Shown here: positions 49,397 to 60,164 of the stretch, piece after piece
Layout of the letters: each line of letters starts with the position of its first letter
Position numbering within the stretch: the first letter of the stretch is position 1
NCBI GenBank assembly: GCA_026686845.1
Contig: JAIVEN010000022.1
Span: 22,728,001 to 22,792,000 of the forward strand
Source of the DNA: Adenanthera pavonina
Taxonomy: Eukaryota; Streptophyta; Magnoliopsida; Fabales; Fabaceae
Reading direction: 5' to 3'
DNA length: 64,000 bases
Program-made: the position numbers and the translations under genes
The notes under the pieces: model-generated
Told to the model about the DNA's origin: nothing
Seen by the model: the letters and a program-made list of their open reading frames with translations, nothing else
The model's database searches: none

Positions 49397-52300
49397 GCAT
49401 AACATGCTTCATTTCTAAAAATCAAGAGGGAGAGAGGATAGCATCAAGGTGTAGAACTTAAAGCGATTTCAAGAATAATATGGAGAACAAGCATAGAATC
49501 AATGCCAAAGCAAAGCAGATTGATTGGCGAAGGGCAAATCAACACCAGCAAGGCTATCTTAATCAGACCTCCATCAATGTCACTGTTGAAAAAAACAAGT
49601 AGATCTAGGTGAGTTTTGAATCTACTATCACATCCACGGCTTCCAAGCTGGTCTTTAACGTAATTGCTTTTGAAATTGTTGTGGTAGTTGAGCTGAGAAG
49701 AAGCACTGTAAGTATTCATATTTCAATCTCACTGCTTTCTTCCTTTGTTTTTCTCATTACCTGATTCACTTCTCTTACTACAGTTCTTCCTTAGAAATAA
49801 GAATCTCGGTTTATTTTTATTTTGATTGCCACCACCTCTTTCGATGGAACTAGTAACCGATGGAGGGGGCAAGGTGGGGTGCTTGCCCCCCATACTCTAG
49901 TAGGCCTTTGGAAAAAATTATAATTTGTTTGTAAAAAGTTTTAAATTGAATTTAACGCCCCCACCCCTGAACTCCATGTTTTGCTTTTAATTTAGCCCCC
50001 AAACATCAAGTTCTGGATCCGTTCTTGTGGAACCATGAACCGAGTTCATTTTTTCTTCCATTCACCTTGTTTTGAAATTTCACCAGGTTTATTGTATATT
50101 TTACTTTATTATTATTTTTTTGTAGTAGTTAAAATTACTCATTCGCATTTTGCTTGATCGGTTCTCTCCATACAGAGCTTCCTCCAAAACCTTTAATTGA
50201 GAGACTAAAAGTTCTCATATGGGACGAAGGAATGTGCAGCCTTCGAAAACAGACTATATGGACATTCATGTGTATCATTGCAATTATTCAATATCTGAGC
50301 TATTGGCGAAAGAAATGGTTTCTGCAAGTCAAATGTTAATCTTATACTTTTAATCATCATCAATGTTAATGAAGAAACTGGTGAAGCAGGAAGGTAGACA
50401 ATGGAAGACATTGAATTTTTTTTTTCAATAAAAAATGTGACATAGTTAACAAGCGCTGACTTTACTTTGATGAAGTTATCTTTATCTACAGAGACTATTA
50501 AGAAGCGACGAATCTCATTACTCATGAATCTCATTTTTTTAGCAAGAAAAGCACATGTTGTACATGATTCATTGTTGCTAGCGGCTTAACCTGCTTGGTT
50601 TTAGGCTTTAGGCTTTTGCTTCAAGATGTTTCTTGCCTTTTGATTTTAAAAAACAAAAAAAAAAGTGCAAAACGCTAACTTTGTGACCTTTCCCTACATT
50701 AAGCGGTCAAAAAGTTAGTGCTCTAGAGTGCTAATAAAGGAGAAAAATAAGTGCTAACAAAGTTTTATTTTTTAGGTAAATGAACTATTATATCTTATCA
50801 AATTTAAGTTCTTTTCTCTTTTAAAAAAAAATTATATTACAGTTCATCCTTTTTTTTCCTTTTAGAAATGTCAATAACTTTCATTTTGCTTATTACACAA
50901 ATTTCAAGTCATGGATCTACCATGCAAACCAAAAAAGGAACAAATAGAATTAACAATTCTGAAGTTCTGTTGAAAAAGATTAAATTTTTTTACTGGACTA
51001 CTGGAAAGTAGACTACAAAATGCTTTTTCACCCAAAACTGATGAAGTGCTCCTAAGAATTATAAAAAGCTCATACTATATTTGTTAGAATATCTATGTAT
51101 GTTTCTGTCGCAAGTTTATCGTATGCCTGAGCCCATGAGCCGCACTAGCAGAAGAAGCAAGAGGGTGATGAGCAGAGAAAAAGCAATAATGAGCTGGCAG
51201 CTGCGATTTGGTGAATGCACGTGGGTAATTTTAAAATTATACATAGTCAAATTTGGTTGCTACTCTCTCCCTTAAATACTCCCAATTTTCAATTATTTAT
51301 TGTTTAATTATTAATGAAGTTTGTTTCTGACCAAAAAAAAAATCCCTTCACTTTGGGAGGAAGGATAAAATTTCGTCTCCCATTTTGTCCAGTTTTTAAA
51401 ACCAAATGAAAGGAGAAAAACAAAATCCCTCCTCTTTTCTCTTATTTACTCCAAATTCCTCAAACCAAACTTACTTCAGATGAATTAATTTAAATAAATA
51501 TACGTAATAAAGTTTATTTAAGTTAGGTCTTAAGGGCTTATTATAGAATTAAAGCGAGTCTTACAGTTTAAGGAGCATTTTCAAAATGTACCTAAAGAGA
51601 AATTAATTTATATTTTATTCTAGCCATACCATATATACAGATTTTGTCTTCACCAATAATTTATTCGATTTTTCATGGGAAAAAAAGGCTATTCCAATTT
51701 CAACGTGAGACCGTTGGCCCAAAAACAAGAAAAATTCAACGTGAGACCTATCCTATCACAAATCGAGTGTGAATGCGTCAACTATAAGTTTCATCTTTAC
51801 CACAAGGAAACGAGATTGACGCTTGTAAAAATACTAAAATAAACTAAAAGATAAGGTATGAAGCATCTTAATTTTGCATGTGGACCACCCCAACTAAAAC
51901 CTTAATAGTCAAAGATAAGTTTCAACATAAAAATAATGAAATCAATTGATCAATTTATTTATTATAATAATATCAATCAGGACAAAGAGAGTTTGGCAAA
52001 AAAAAAATAAATCAGGACAAAGAGAGCACATTCTAGATGTACCTGTAATAATACCCTCAAATGCCCATTATTTGGTACATATGCATAAAAACAAGAACAA
52101 TATATACTAATCACAGTATAGTGAAATATAAAAAAAGAGAAATGAAAAAAAATAAATCCAAAGACTCATATCTTAAAAAATTTAGGTTAAATGATCTTAA
52201 AAATAGTAATTAATTTAAAGATTAAAGTTACTATCAAATTTTATGAGAAAATATATTATTGAGTATTTAAAGAATTATTCAAAAAGTGTTAAAATTTGAT

Positions 52301-52410
52301 AATAACTTTAATTTTTAAAAATAATGACCATATTTAAATTTTTTGAACCTAAACTTTTAAGGATATGAATCTTTAGAAGCAATTTTTTTTGAAGAAATAA
52401 AAGAGGTAAT
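49397..52410. other. Gene-free region downstream of the PR-5 gene
   Basis: No gene is supported. Around 49850-50030 a G/C-run pair (GGAGGGGGCAAGGTGGGG and GCCCCCAAACATCAAG) suggests a degraded short transposon. A 61-codon frame at 50154-50339 has no recognisable features. The last 600 bases are very AT-rich. Confidence 0.45.
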
Positions 52411-53088
52411 TTAAGGGCAAAACACAACGCTATAGCTTGTTCCTCCTTTGCAAGTGAAGGTGCTGGATGCATCGTCCATAGGGAAACTGTAAGCACTAGG
52501 GCACCTATCCTTGAAGAACTTAGAATAAGTGGTAGCCGTACAGTTCCCTGAAGTACAGCAATACTGGTCCGTCTGGAACACCGTGCATGGATTGTTACAC
52601 CCTCCGGGAACCTTCAACTCCTTAGGGCACTGCTCGTTAATGTCTCCGGTGCACCGGATCGTGCTGTTGCAGGAGCTAGAGTTTGGACTGATCTCCAAAG
52701 GAACGTTGAATCCGTCCACCAGCGAAATATCGAAGAAATCCATGTTGTTATATTGGTTCAATGAGAATTCAGCAAGTGTGTTCGGAGGCGTACCGTCTTC
52801 TGTGCAGTTGAGGCGACCACCGCAGTCTCCGGTGAGACACTTCCCTAGTCCCTTTCGATCAAAAGTGCAGTTGGTTCGACCCCAGATGCGAGCCTGTGAG
52901 GTTGCGGCTCCCAACTCGAGGGCCCAGGTTTCGCCGTACTTGAGCTTTTTGCCCCCGCCAGGGACCGCGGCTGCCCACACGGAGTAGGAGCAGTTGTTTG
53001 AGATGTTAAACATGGTTGCGCTGGCAGAGGTGAAGAAGAGGGTTGTGATGAAGAGGAGAAAGATGAGGATGGTTTTGCTAACGGCCAT
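52411..53088 (-). CDS. Thaumatin-like protein (PR-5 / osmotin-like), secreted
   Basis: A complete single-exon gene of 225 residues. Residues 1-24 form a signal peptide (MAVSK, a hydrophobic core, cleavage likely after SASA). The mature part holds 16 cysteines, the eight-disulfide set of the family. The thaumatin signature GLGKCLTGDCGGRLNC is at 80-95. The acidic-cleft REDDD residues are all present (about R67, E107, D120, D125, D205). The protein ends FCP with no C-terminal extension, so it is expected to be exported to the apoplast, not sent to the vacuole. Several N-x-S/T sites (N28, N136, N141) allow glycosylation. PR-5 proteins are defence proteins that bind fungal cell-wall glucans or permeabilise membranes, often induced by pathogens or osmotic stress; that is family knowledge. 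The loop after the CC pair (YCCTSGNC) is slightly short. GC content is well above that of the surroundings. No neighbouring host gene is visible. Confidence 0.96.
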   Translation of the reverse strand: MAVSKTILIFLLFITTLFFTSASATMFNISNNCSYSVWAAAVPGGGKKLKYGETWALELGAATSQARIWGRTNCTFDRKGLGKCLTGDCGGRLNCTEDGTPPNTLAEFSLNQYNNMDFFDISLVDGFNVPLEISPNSSSCNSTIRCTGDINEQCPKELKVPGGCNNPCTVFQTDQYCCTSGNCTATTYSKFFKDRCPSAYSFPMDDASSTFTCKGGTSYSVVFCP

Positions 53089-53150
53089 AGTTGGAGTTTA
53101 GAGAAGCTGCGTGAAGTTTTTCCCTGAGTAAAATGGTGCAAGTGATTGGT

Positions 53151-53158
53151 GTTTTATA
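53151..53158 (-). promoter_or_regulatory. TATA box of the PR-5 gene
   Basis: TATAAAAC on the minus strand, preceded by CC, lies 63 bases before the ATG (53088). Transcription would then start near 53120-53128 and give a short leader of about 35 bases. The ATG context (AACTATGGCC) fits plant initiation. Confidence 0.75.
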
Positions 53159-53832
53159 GGATTGAGGAGGGAGATGGGTGTAGAAGTAGAGACGTACTGG
53201 TTTGGGCTTTTGAAAGTTCGTAAGATGACGTGTGTCACTTTGATTTTCTTTGATAAATTATGGTTGTACAAGTCTTTTTCTTCCCAACATGGTTCGACAA
53301 GTCAGACCTTTGAAAATGGATTTTATAGGAAGGAACTAAATTTTACTGGTCCAATTAAAATTGGATCTAAGTATTCATTTGTAACAATCTCAGAAAATTT
53401 GTTCACATTGCTTGAAGTTCGATTGATTATGCAGCAAGTTAAAGTCTGAGGTTTGGGGGTCAAATAAGGCAATGTCAATATCTTGTTGGGTCAATAGGAC
53501 ATTATTAATTCTTAACAAACTTTCCGCTCAAATAATATTTTCTTGAAGAAAAAATATATATAAGTAGGTGAGTTCTGTACATTTGCATGAAGTTTAAGAA
53601 ATAAAATATTTTGTATTTATAAAAAAGTAAAATATTTTATTCACGACATGTAAATAATATAATATTAATTTAGTATTGATATATTAGTTGATATTGATGT
53701 GTGGTAGCATTACATATGTATCTTTTTTTTTGGTGAAAAGTGTTCCATGCATTGAAAGAGTCTTAAATTAACCACATTATTTATGATTAATGAATAGTGA
53801 AACTTTTTATAAATTTTATTTTTATTGATATA
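53159..53832. other. Upstream region of the PR-5 gene
   Basis: Presumed promoter region; no other gene is visible. A 95-codon plus-strand frame at 53162-53449 lies in it but shows no family features. Confidence 0.5.
53458..53494 (-). promoter_or_regulatory. Two W-box cores upstream of the PR-5 gene
   Basis: TTGACC occurs on the minus strand at 53458-53463 and again at 53489-53494, about 370-405 bases before the ATG. W-boxes bind WRKY factors and are common in defence gene promoters. Two copies in 37 bases is suggestive only. Confidence 0.35.
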
Positions 53833-54118
53833 TACACTCTGGCCCTAAATATAAAATATATTTTAGAAATAATGTTTGATTCAAAAAATAAGATATCTTA
53901 TGGAGTTGTTTCGTGTATTAATTATTTTTTCCATTACCCTTAGTCTATAATTAATATATGAGAAATAAATGTTATAAAAAGTATGAGAGATAATGTAATT
54001 ATAAAGTGTAAATAATGAAAAAAAATTGGAATTTTTTGAAAAATTTAATAATCTAACTCATTTTTTTAAGATGTGTAAGGTAGTTAAAAATATCTTATAT
54101 TTAGGACAAGAAGGAGTA
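53833..54118. mobile_element. Stowaway-like MITE upstream of the PR-5 gene
   Basis: The left end TACACTCTGGCCCTAAATAT and the right end, read in reverse, TACTCCTTCTTGTCCTAAAT, are inverted repeats with TA at each edge. Length ~286 bp, AT-rich, non-coding. It lies about 745 bases upstream of the PR-5 start codon. Confidence 0.7.
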
Positions 54119-54883
54119 TTAAGGTAAAAAAGAATCTTTAATTGTACTAGATTAATATGAAAGGAACAGATAGAATATTGGGGACTTTAGATTATAAAGG
54201 TAAATTAATAATTTTAAATTATTTTACTATAAATTTTTATTAATAAAAAAATATTATAAAATCTTTAATGAAATATTTTTAACGGTGTTAAAAATTATAA
54301 TAAATATGTTTTGAAAATAAAGGGAACGTTAATATATTTTACTCTATATATTAATTTGGAAGGAATAGGAAGAAGATTAAAAAAATAAAGTTTTATCTTT
54401 TCAGTTTTAAGTTAAATATCATATAATTTTTCTTAAAATATATTTTTTCTGAATAAAATGAAAGAAAAATAGCATTTATATAATTGAAATTAAAAAAAAA
54501 ACTTTTTCTCATTTTTCATTTTCTTTGTTTCTTATGAAGGGAGAAAACTTAAGGTGAGTTTCTTGCCTTGGTTTTACAAGTCTATAATCACACATTCAGA
54601 CGTCATGAGTAATAAGGCAAGCATTTGTCTACGAAAAGTTAGAAAAAAAATCAACAAAGTCGACGGGAACCACTTAAAACCACTTAAAAAATTATTTGTA
54701 TATATGAAGCTTCCTTTCAAATATCAACCCAATTTTAACGGTTTGTTTGGTATGTTGATTAAAGGAATTAATTATTGGGTATCTGATAAAATGTCTCTTA
54801 TTTGACATTATTTAACATGTTTAATTTACTGATGAATTTTTAAAATACAGGCACAAACATTTTCATTTAGCTCTTTATATTAA
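54119..54883. other. AT-rich spacer
   Basis: No gene is supported. An 83-codon plus frame at 54554-54805 has no recognisable family features. Confidence 0.45.
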
Positions 54884-56290
54884 GGGAAAATAACAATTAA
54901 ATACCTATAAAGACAAAAATTCTAAAAATATACCCTAAACTTGCTTAATTACTAAAACATACCAAGGTAACCTTTTGTAAATATTTTGGTTGTGTAAAAA
55001 GATAATTTTTCCCTTCTCTATTTTTCCCCTTTCCTCCCTCCTCCCGCCCATTTTCTCCCCCCCCCCCCTCTCTCTCCTTCATCATCCAACTTCTTCTCTC
55101 CTCCTTCCTCTTCCTCCTTCTTCCCTCTTCCTTCATCTTCCTCCTCATGTCATCCCTCCCTTCCTTCACCAAAGAATGAAACTAATGGCATTAGCATCGG
55201 CAATTGCAAAGAATTGACATGAGGCGTCCTCAATCAGAACCAACATCCCTCCTCCGTTCCTCTTCCTTCCTCTTTGATTAGAATTGATGGCAAAGAATGG
55301 AGCAGATCAGTGTTTCTATTGTCACCATCACAATCCATAATCCAGCAAGATCCACCATCACAGAGCTGAGATGCATCGTTGTAGAGCCCAAATATGGGCC
55401 CTCCTCCACAATGTCCCTCGTCTCCCCCATATTCCCATCGTCTCCTTCCCTCCTCCAAGATTTGCTTTGTCTCCTCGTTCCTTGTCGGCATTCCCCTTGT
55501 CTACCTGCTCCCTGTCATCTTCACAACCTAGATTTTGGTTGTAGAACCTAGATCTGGAGGGTGAGCCCTTGGTCAAGCATCACGTAATCGGAATTGGCAA
55601 TATCAAAGTCACATGAAGTATCGGAGCCAACAAGCACTTTGAAAAGGAAGGCACCATCTTCATCTTCTCTCCCTCTTCTTCTTTATCTTCTAGTGCTATT
55701 GTTAGTTTTTGGGTTGTTGCTATTTTTTTTTTGTTTAATTTTGGTTGCAAATCTGGGCAGAATAATTGTAAATTAACGTGTATCAATTGCAAATGTGTGG
55801 GATTTTTTTAAGTTGAAAATACACGTGTATCAATTGTGAATCTAGGTAGAATAGTTGCAAATTTACATGTATCAATTGCAAAAGTATGTGAGATTATTTC
55901 TTTCTTCAATTAAAAATATGTGTATTGATTATAAATTGTCGATTGTCAATTGCATATAGGTGATAGTCGACCATTAGAAGGACCTCCTCCTATGGTCGAC
56001 CAAATCAATAGTTGAGTATCTGATCTAGTCAACCATCAGGGGGGTCTCGCTGATGGTTGACTATCGCCTTAGTTGCAAATTTACTAACATTCGTTACAAA
56101 TGAATATCTTAATTTTAAAAGAAAAGGATATAAAAATTATAAAAAAATTATGGCACAAAGGGCAAAATCATCTTTTTGCAAGATAAAAATATTTATAATT
56201 AGGTATCTTGGCATCTCATTATAAATGCGAAAATTTTCGATATGTTTTTGAAATTTTTTATATTCAAAGATATTTAACTATTATTTTCCC
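54884..56290. mobile_element. Mutator-like element with C-rich interior
   Basis: The left terminus GGGAAAATAACAATTAAAT and the right terminus in reverse GGGAAAATAATAGTTAAAT agree at 17 of 19 positions, and similarity continues for about 55 bases. The 9-mers outside are TTATATTAA and TTATAGTTA (7 of 9), fitting the 9-bp duplication of Mutator elements. The interior (55010-55700) is C-rich, unlike the flanks, with poly-C and TCTTCC runs and possible captured gene pieces, as in Pack-MULEs; no parent gene is recognised. Near 55755-55925 a ~95-bp unit around GTGTATCAATTG is repeated, and AGTCAACCATCAG / CTGATGGTTGACT form an inverted pair near 56025-56065. Confidence 0.65.
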
Positions 56291-56350
56291 TTATAGTTAT
56301 TGTTTTATAGGAGGACATTTTAATTTTCAATAGTTATACATTTATTTATA

Positions 56351-56521
56351 GGGAGAAAGACATTTAAGGACCCCCATATGAAGATATTCCCTTCCAAGGA
56401 CCCAGATTAAAAATTCAGTACTCCTGTAAATAGAATTCTCAACTCGAATCAACTGAATTCAGTACTTGTACTGTTCATTTGTAAATATTTTTGTATGGAG
56501 GTTCTTAAATGTCTTTCTCCC
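56351..56521. mobile_element. 171-bp MITE with 9-bp target duplication
   Basis: TTATTTATA flanks both sides exactly (56342-56350, 56522-56530). The terminal inverted repeats begin GGGAGAAAGACATTTAAG and extend about 30 bases with two mismatches (GGACCCCCATA against GAACCTCCATA). The length of the duplication and a G-start terminus place it with Mutator-like MITEs. It has no coding capacity and, by its exact duplication, is one of the younger insertions here. Confidence 0.88.
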
Positions 56522-56774
56522 TTATTTATAAAAAAAGTAAAAGCGAACGTGCAGTTAAGCTTATGGCGCACTCACCTTACCCTGTTATCCAAAATTCACT
56601 TCTTATCATAGGGGGAAATTACACATAAAGTCCCCTAAAATTTTCACTTCGGCCCACCCACCAAAAATTTTGCTTTTCCTCCAAAAAAAAATTTGCCCCC
56701 AATTACTACACATATTTAAAGATAAGTTCTTTTTTCTTAAGTTGATCATGAAAATAAATTTTATAAAACAAATA

Positions 56775-57158
56775 TGTTGGGTTACAATATATCCACTCTT
56801 GTTGGATTAGACATAAAATAAACTCAAGCCCAAATGAAAAATATGGCTTATTAATTTTAAAATATAGGGAGGGAATGTTTAATTGTAACCGATCCCACAT
56901 TTTGCACAAGAGGAGGGAATTCAGCGACCGTGTGAGGGAACCACAAGCGTGCTTTCTTTTTTAAACACAATTTTCAGAAACAAAACTCTCTCTCTCTTGT
57001 TTAGTGCTCTTCCATGTTACAATACTTTTTCTAGAGTGTATCTACGGTGAAACAGAGAACAAAGCCCCCATGACTTTAGTGTATGTCCTTCTCAATCTCT
57101 CAGTAGAAGAATATTCTAGATCTGTATGTATTTCTTCCTTATCTTTTTTAATTCATCA
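56775..57158 (+). repeat. 5' LTR of copia-2
   Basis: Starts TGTTGGGTTACAATATATCC and ends TTAATTCATCA just before the primer site. Start and internal AAGCCCAA align with the LTR of copia-1. About 384 bp. A CTCTCTCTCT run near 56988-56998 may lie near the transcript start. The 3' partner is outside the window. Confidence 0.65.
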
Positions 57159-57159
57159 T

Positions 57160-57172
57160 TGGCATTAGAGGC
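57160..57172 (+). promoter_or_regulatory. Primer binding site of copia-2, mutated
   Basis: TGGCATTAGAGGC corresponds to TGGTATCAGAGC with several changes. Position directly after the LTR and alignment with copia-1 support the assignment. Confidence 0.7.
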
Positions 57173-58221
57173 TTTCTAGTTTCTAGGAAAATTTATATCC
57201 GCTGCTTTTTTTTTTTCCGATTATAACTTACCGCTCTGAGTTTGAATATTTGCATTTAGTTTTTATTTTTTATAATGAGTGCTTTTTTTTTTGTATACTA
57301 TCTGTACTCATTAAATGCAAATTCTAAATCTGAGTGAGGCAGTATTAATTGTTTTTATTAAAAATTTATAGATACCATACGTATAGCGGACTCAAAATTT
57401 TGGGTTCTCTATAATCATCTCCTTTTTGACAAAATAAGACTACCACCATGTAGAGAATGAAGAGACAAGAAAAATGCCACTGAAATCGCATCAAATGGAC
57501 ACCGAACGAGGGAGAAAACAACGAAAAACTATGGTGGATTCACAGGTAAAACTCAAAAAAATTGGTTTTACTCAAATCATATTTTTCTGGACAAAAGGAG
57601 GATACCATCATGTAGAGAATGATGAGACAAGGAAAACGATACCAAAATCAAGTCAAACTAACGTCAGACGAAGGAGAAAAAGGAGAAATACGATTGCAGG
57701 CTCACAGGTCCGCCATGAGGTCTGAACCCAACAACATGTCATTTTGTGCTTACACCGAAACGACATGTCATTTTGTGCTAAAACAAGACAAATAGGGCTA
57801 ACTGGGCCATGAAATTTAAAAAAAAAAAAAAAGGAAGTTGCTTACGTGGCACATGGGGCCCACCAGCAAGCTTTTTGGCCACGTTGAGGACACCATTATT
57901 AAGAAGATGGTGTGTGGAAGACAAAGAGCCAAAGTGTGTTGCCAAATTCAGCCTCCACGACGATGCGTGTAGTGTACGCGTCGTCCTGGCGCGTGGAGGA
58001 GCATTATTTTCTTTTCTTTTTTTTAGCAATTTTTTCCCTCTGGTCTTCTAGGGGTGCATCTAGGGGTATTTTTGGACATTATTTGCTTCAAAAAAATTCC
58101 TAAATTTGAGTTCTTCATTTTGATATATATTTTACCTATTTTAGAACAATTTTTTATATATTTTATGGCCAAAAATGTTAAGAAAAGCCCCTAAAAACTA
58201 CTTTTCTTTTTTTAGGTAATT
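57173..58221 (+). other. Copia-2 5' leader with tandem duplication
   Basis: Non-coding leader. A 162-bp unit is repeated (57413-57574 and 57575-57712; landmarks GACAAAA at 57428/57590 and CACAGGT at 57541/57703). ACATGTCATTTTGTGCT occurs at 57734 and again at 57763. The block GTTGCCAAATTCAGCCTCCA (from about 57938) is shared with copia-1. The pyrimidine run TTTTCTTTTTTTAG ends six bases before the extra ORF's ATG (AG at 58214-58215), as at the same place in copia-1, and CAG|GTAAAA at 57543-57551 could be a donor. Confidence 0.6.
57413..57712. repeat. 162-bp tandem duplication in the copia-2 leader
   Basis: Two diverged copies in direct orientation with constant offset 162 at several landmarks. 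The corresponding segment appears once in copia-1 (~21400-21550), so the duplication is specific to copia-2. Confidence 0.8.
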
Positions 58222-59076
58222 ATGAGTTCCTCCATGTCCATATCTTCTCCTGCACTTGAGTCACAAGGGTCAAACACACTCCCAGTCTTCCTTGATTTTT
58301 CTTTCTTTGACATCCAATTGCCATTAGATTCTCTATTGTCCGAGTCTCACATTTTAGAAGAGAATATTATAATTGCTCCACCTCCATTAGATGAAACATT
58401 TGCATACCTACAAGACAACCCCCCAGAAAATTTAAATGATGACGAGCTAGACCTGTATTTGTTGGATCCTTACGGAAGTTATGAAAATAATGGCTACTTA
58501 ATAGCCACTCCTAATGTCATACTAGAGGAGGATCCTAAGGAAGAAGAAGATCTAGAAGAAGACCCATTAGAGGATCTTGAGGAAGCATAGTATCCAGGGA
58601 AAGAAGCATCAGAGGAAAAAGAAGGTCTCCCAACAGTACCACATGACCATCAAACTGGACAATCTACAATGGAAGTCCAACCATAAGATCTGGTAGTGGA
58701 CCCATATCTTCCCATCAAGTCTCCATTTGATATCATTTGATTGGTCGATAGACTCCATCATGATTTCATTCATGACATGCTACCTCTCTGCTCATTCCCC
58801 TGTGCGTTGGAATTTTTTCTTGAAGAATTTATACATGATAGTCAATTTTTTGTTGAGCAGACATGGGTCAAAATGCTCTTAGATCATCTTCCTGTTGACA
58901 ATTTTTGGACATCTATTGTTTCTCGCATACGGTCTATTCCACAACCTAAGGTCCTGGACATCATCAAATTTTTGAAAGATCATGATAAACAACGTTTTCA
59001 GGCCCATCTAAATGCAAAATACTGTGAGCTAATCTTAGCCCATCCTCCACCTAAAAGATCAAAGGCACACCCTTGA
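58222..59076 (+). pseudogene. Extra ORF upstream of gag in copia-2
   Basis: The same frame runs for 285 codons from ATG 58222 to TGA 59074-59076 with three in-frame stops (58588, 58684 and 58738). The first 122 codons are open. Features: MSSSMSISSPALESQGSN at the start; a PPPLDETFAYLQ segment; NLNDDELDLYLLDPYGSYEN at about 73-92; an acidic tract rich in EED (102-122); then a helical-looking second half with LHHDFIHDMLPL, FPCALEFFLEEF, TWVKMLLDHLPVDNFW and LDIIKFLKDHDKQRF; and a basic tail PPPKRSK. I do not recognise the family; it is not a gag, protease, integrase, RT or RNase H domain. Copia-1 has the same ORF in the same place. Confidence 0.75.
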
Positions 59077-59534
59077 GCAACATAAATGAACAAAAAAAGG
59101 GAGGGATTAGAAAGAAGTAGGAAAAGGCATGATTTTTTTTTTCTTTGTGAGTTATGTTAATTTGAGACTTGATCATCTTTGACTTTATATTGTCTTTAAC
59201 TTTGTTTATCAATTTTATTGTAGAACATTGTTATTCTATTTATTTATGAATTTCATTATTTCTGGTTAAAATAAAAAATACTCCATCTGAGTGGGAGTAA
59301 ATGTATATCAAGTGGGAGTTCTTAAATACTGAGTGATCTATGAGCTATAAAACACAAAAAAAATTATTTGCATATATCCTTGATAGGAAATAGTGACAAA
59401 ACTAAATTTCATGTGATGGGGGTAAACAAAATGTAGACTCTTGATCATGATTTTTGTAAAGTTGCTATGGGCCTACTCAATGATGAATACAAATAAAAGA
59501 CATTGTATAATAACGTGTGCTATAATTATGTAGA
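59077..59534 (+). other. Copia-2 spacer between extra ORF and gag
   Basis: AT-rich, non-coding. It contains the purine-rich doublet listed separately. It aligns with 18541-18989 of copia-1. Confidence 0.6.
59289..59318 (+). promoter_or_regulatory. Double GAGTGGGAG / AAGTGGGAG motif upstream of gag
   Basis: GAGTGGGAG at 59289-59297 and CAAGTGGGAG at 59309-59318, about 220 bases before gag. The motif resembles the polypurine tract normally found at the 3' LTR of copia elements. Copia-1 has it at the same relative place. Confidence 0.4.
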
Positions 59535-60164
59535 ATGGTAAGCAAAAACATTATTGTTGAGCTTAATAAAGGAGACAAATTGAATGGTGATAACTAGGAC
59601 ATACGATATAGAAAGGTATCCTACATTCTGGACAAATAGGATGCCATAAAATTGTTGACCACTGTTTTAGTGGAACCTGAGCAAGGGAACACTGCTCAAC
59701 ATAAAAGGGACATGGAGGCCTACATTTCCTGGAAGAAAAAAAACAGCATTACTCAAATCACCATGTTGAGTGCCATGACAGATGATCTGATGTATGAGTA
59801 TGAATAGTATACGACTACACAAGCTATGTGGATAGCTCTCAAGGACAAGTTTGGAGGCACTTCTGCATCTAAGCTTAGAAGACTCACCATCAAATTTGAC
59901 ACCTATAAGTTGCGTTCGAATACACCCATGGAGCAGTATTTACGAGAAATGTCAAATATGATCCGGGAACTGAAAGCAGCAGGCCACGTGCTTTCAAATG
60001 AACAGCAAGTTTAGGCTGTTATAAGGTCTCTCCCAGTGAGCTGGAAACATATGAAAGTTAATCTAACCCATAACGAAAACATCACTACTTTTGATGATAT
60101 AGCGACACATCTGGTCCTCAAGGATGAGTGACTAGCAACCTATAAGTCTTTAGGATATGCATAC

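Noticed and set aside
50154..50339. 61-codon frame as an exon
   Set aside because: No splice context, domain or conserved motif could be supported.
52529..52987. 152-codon frame on the plus strand opposite the PR-5 gene
   Set aside because: Antisense shadow of a GC-richer real coding sequence.
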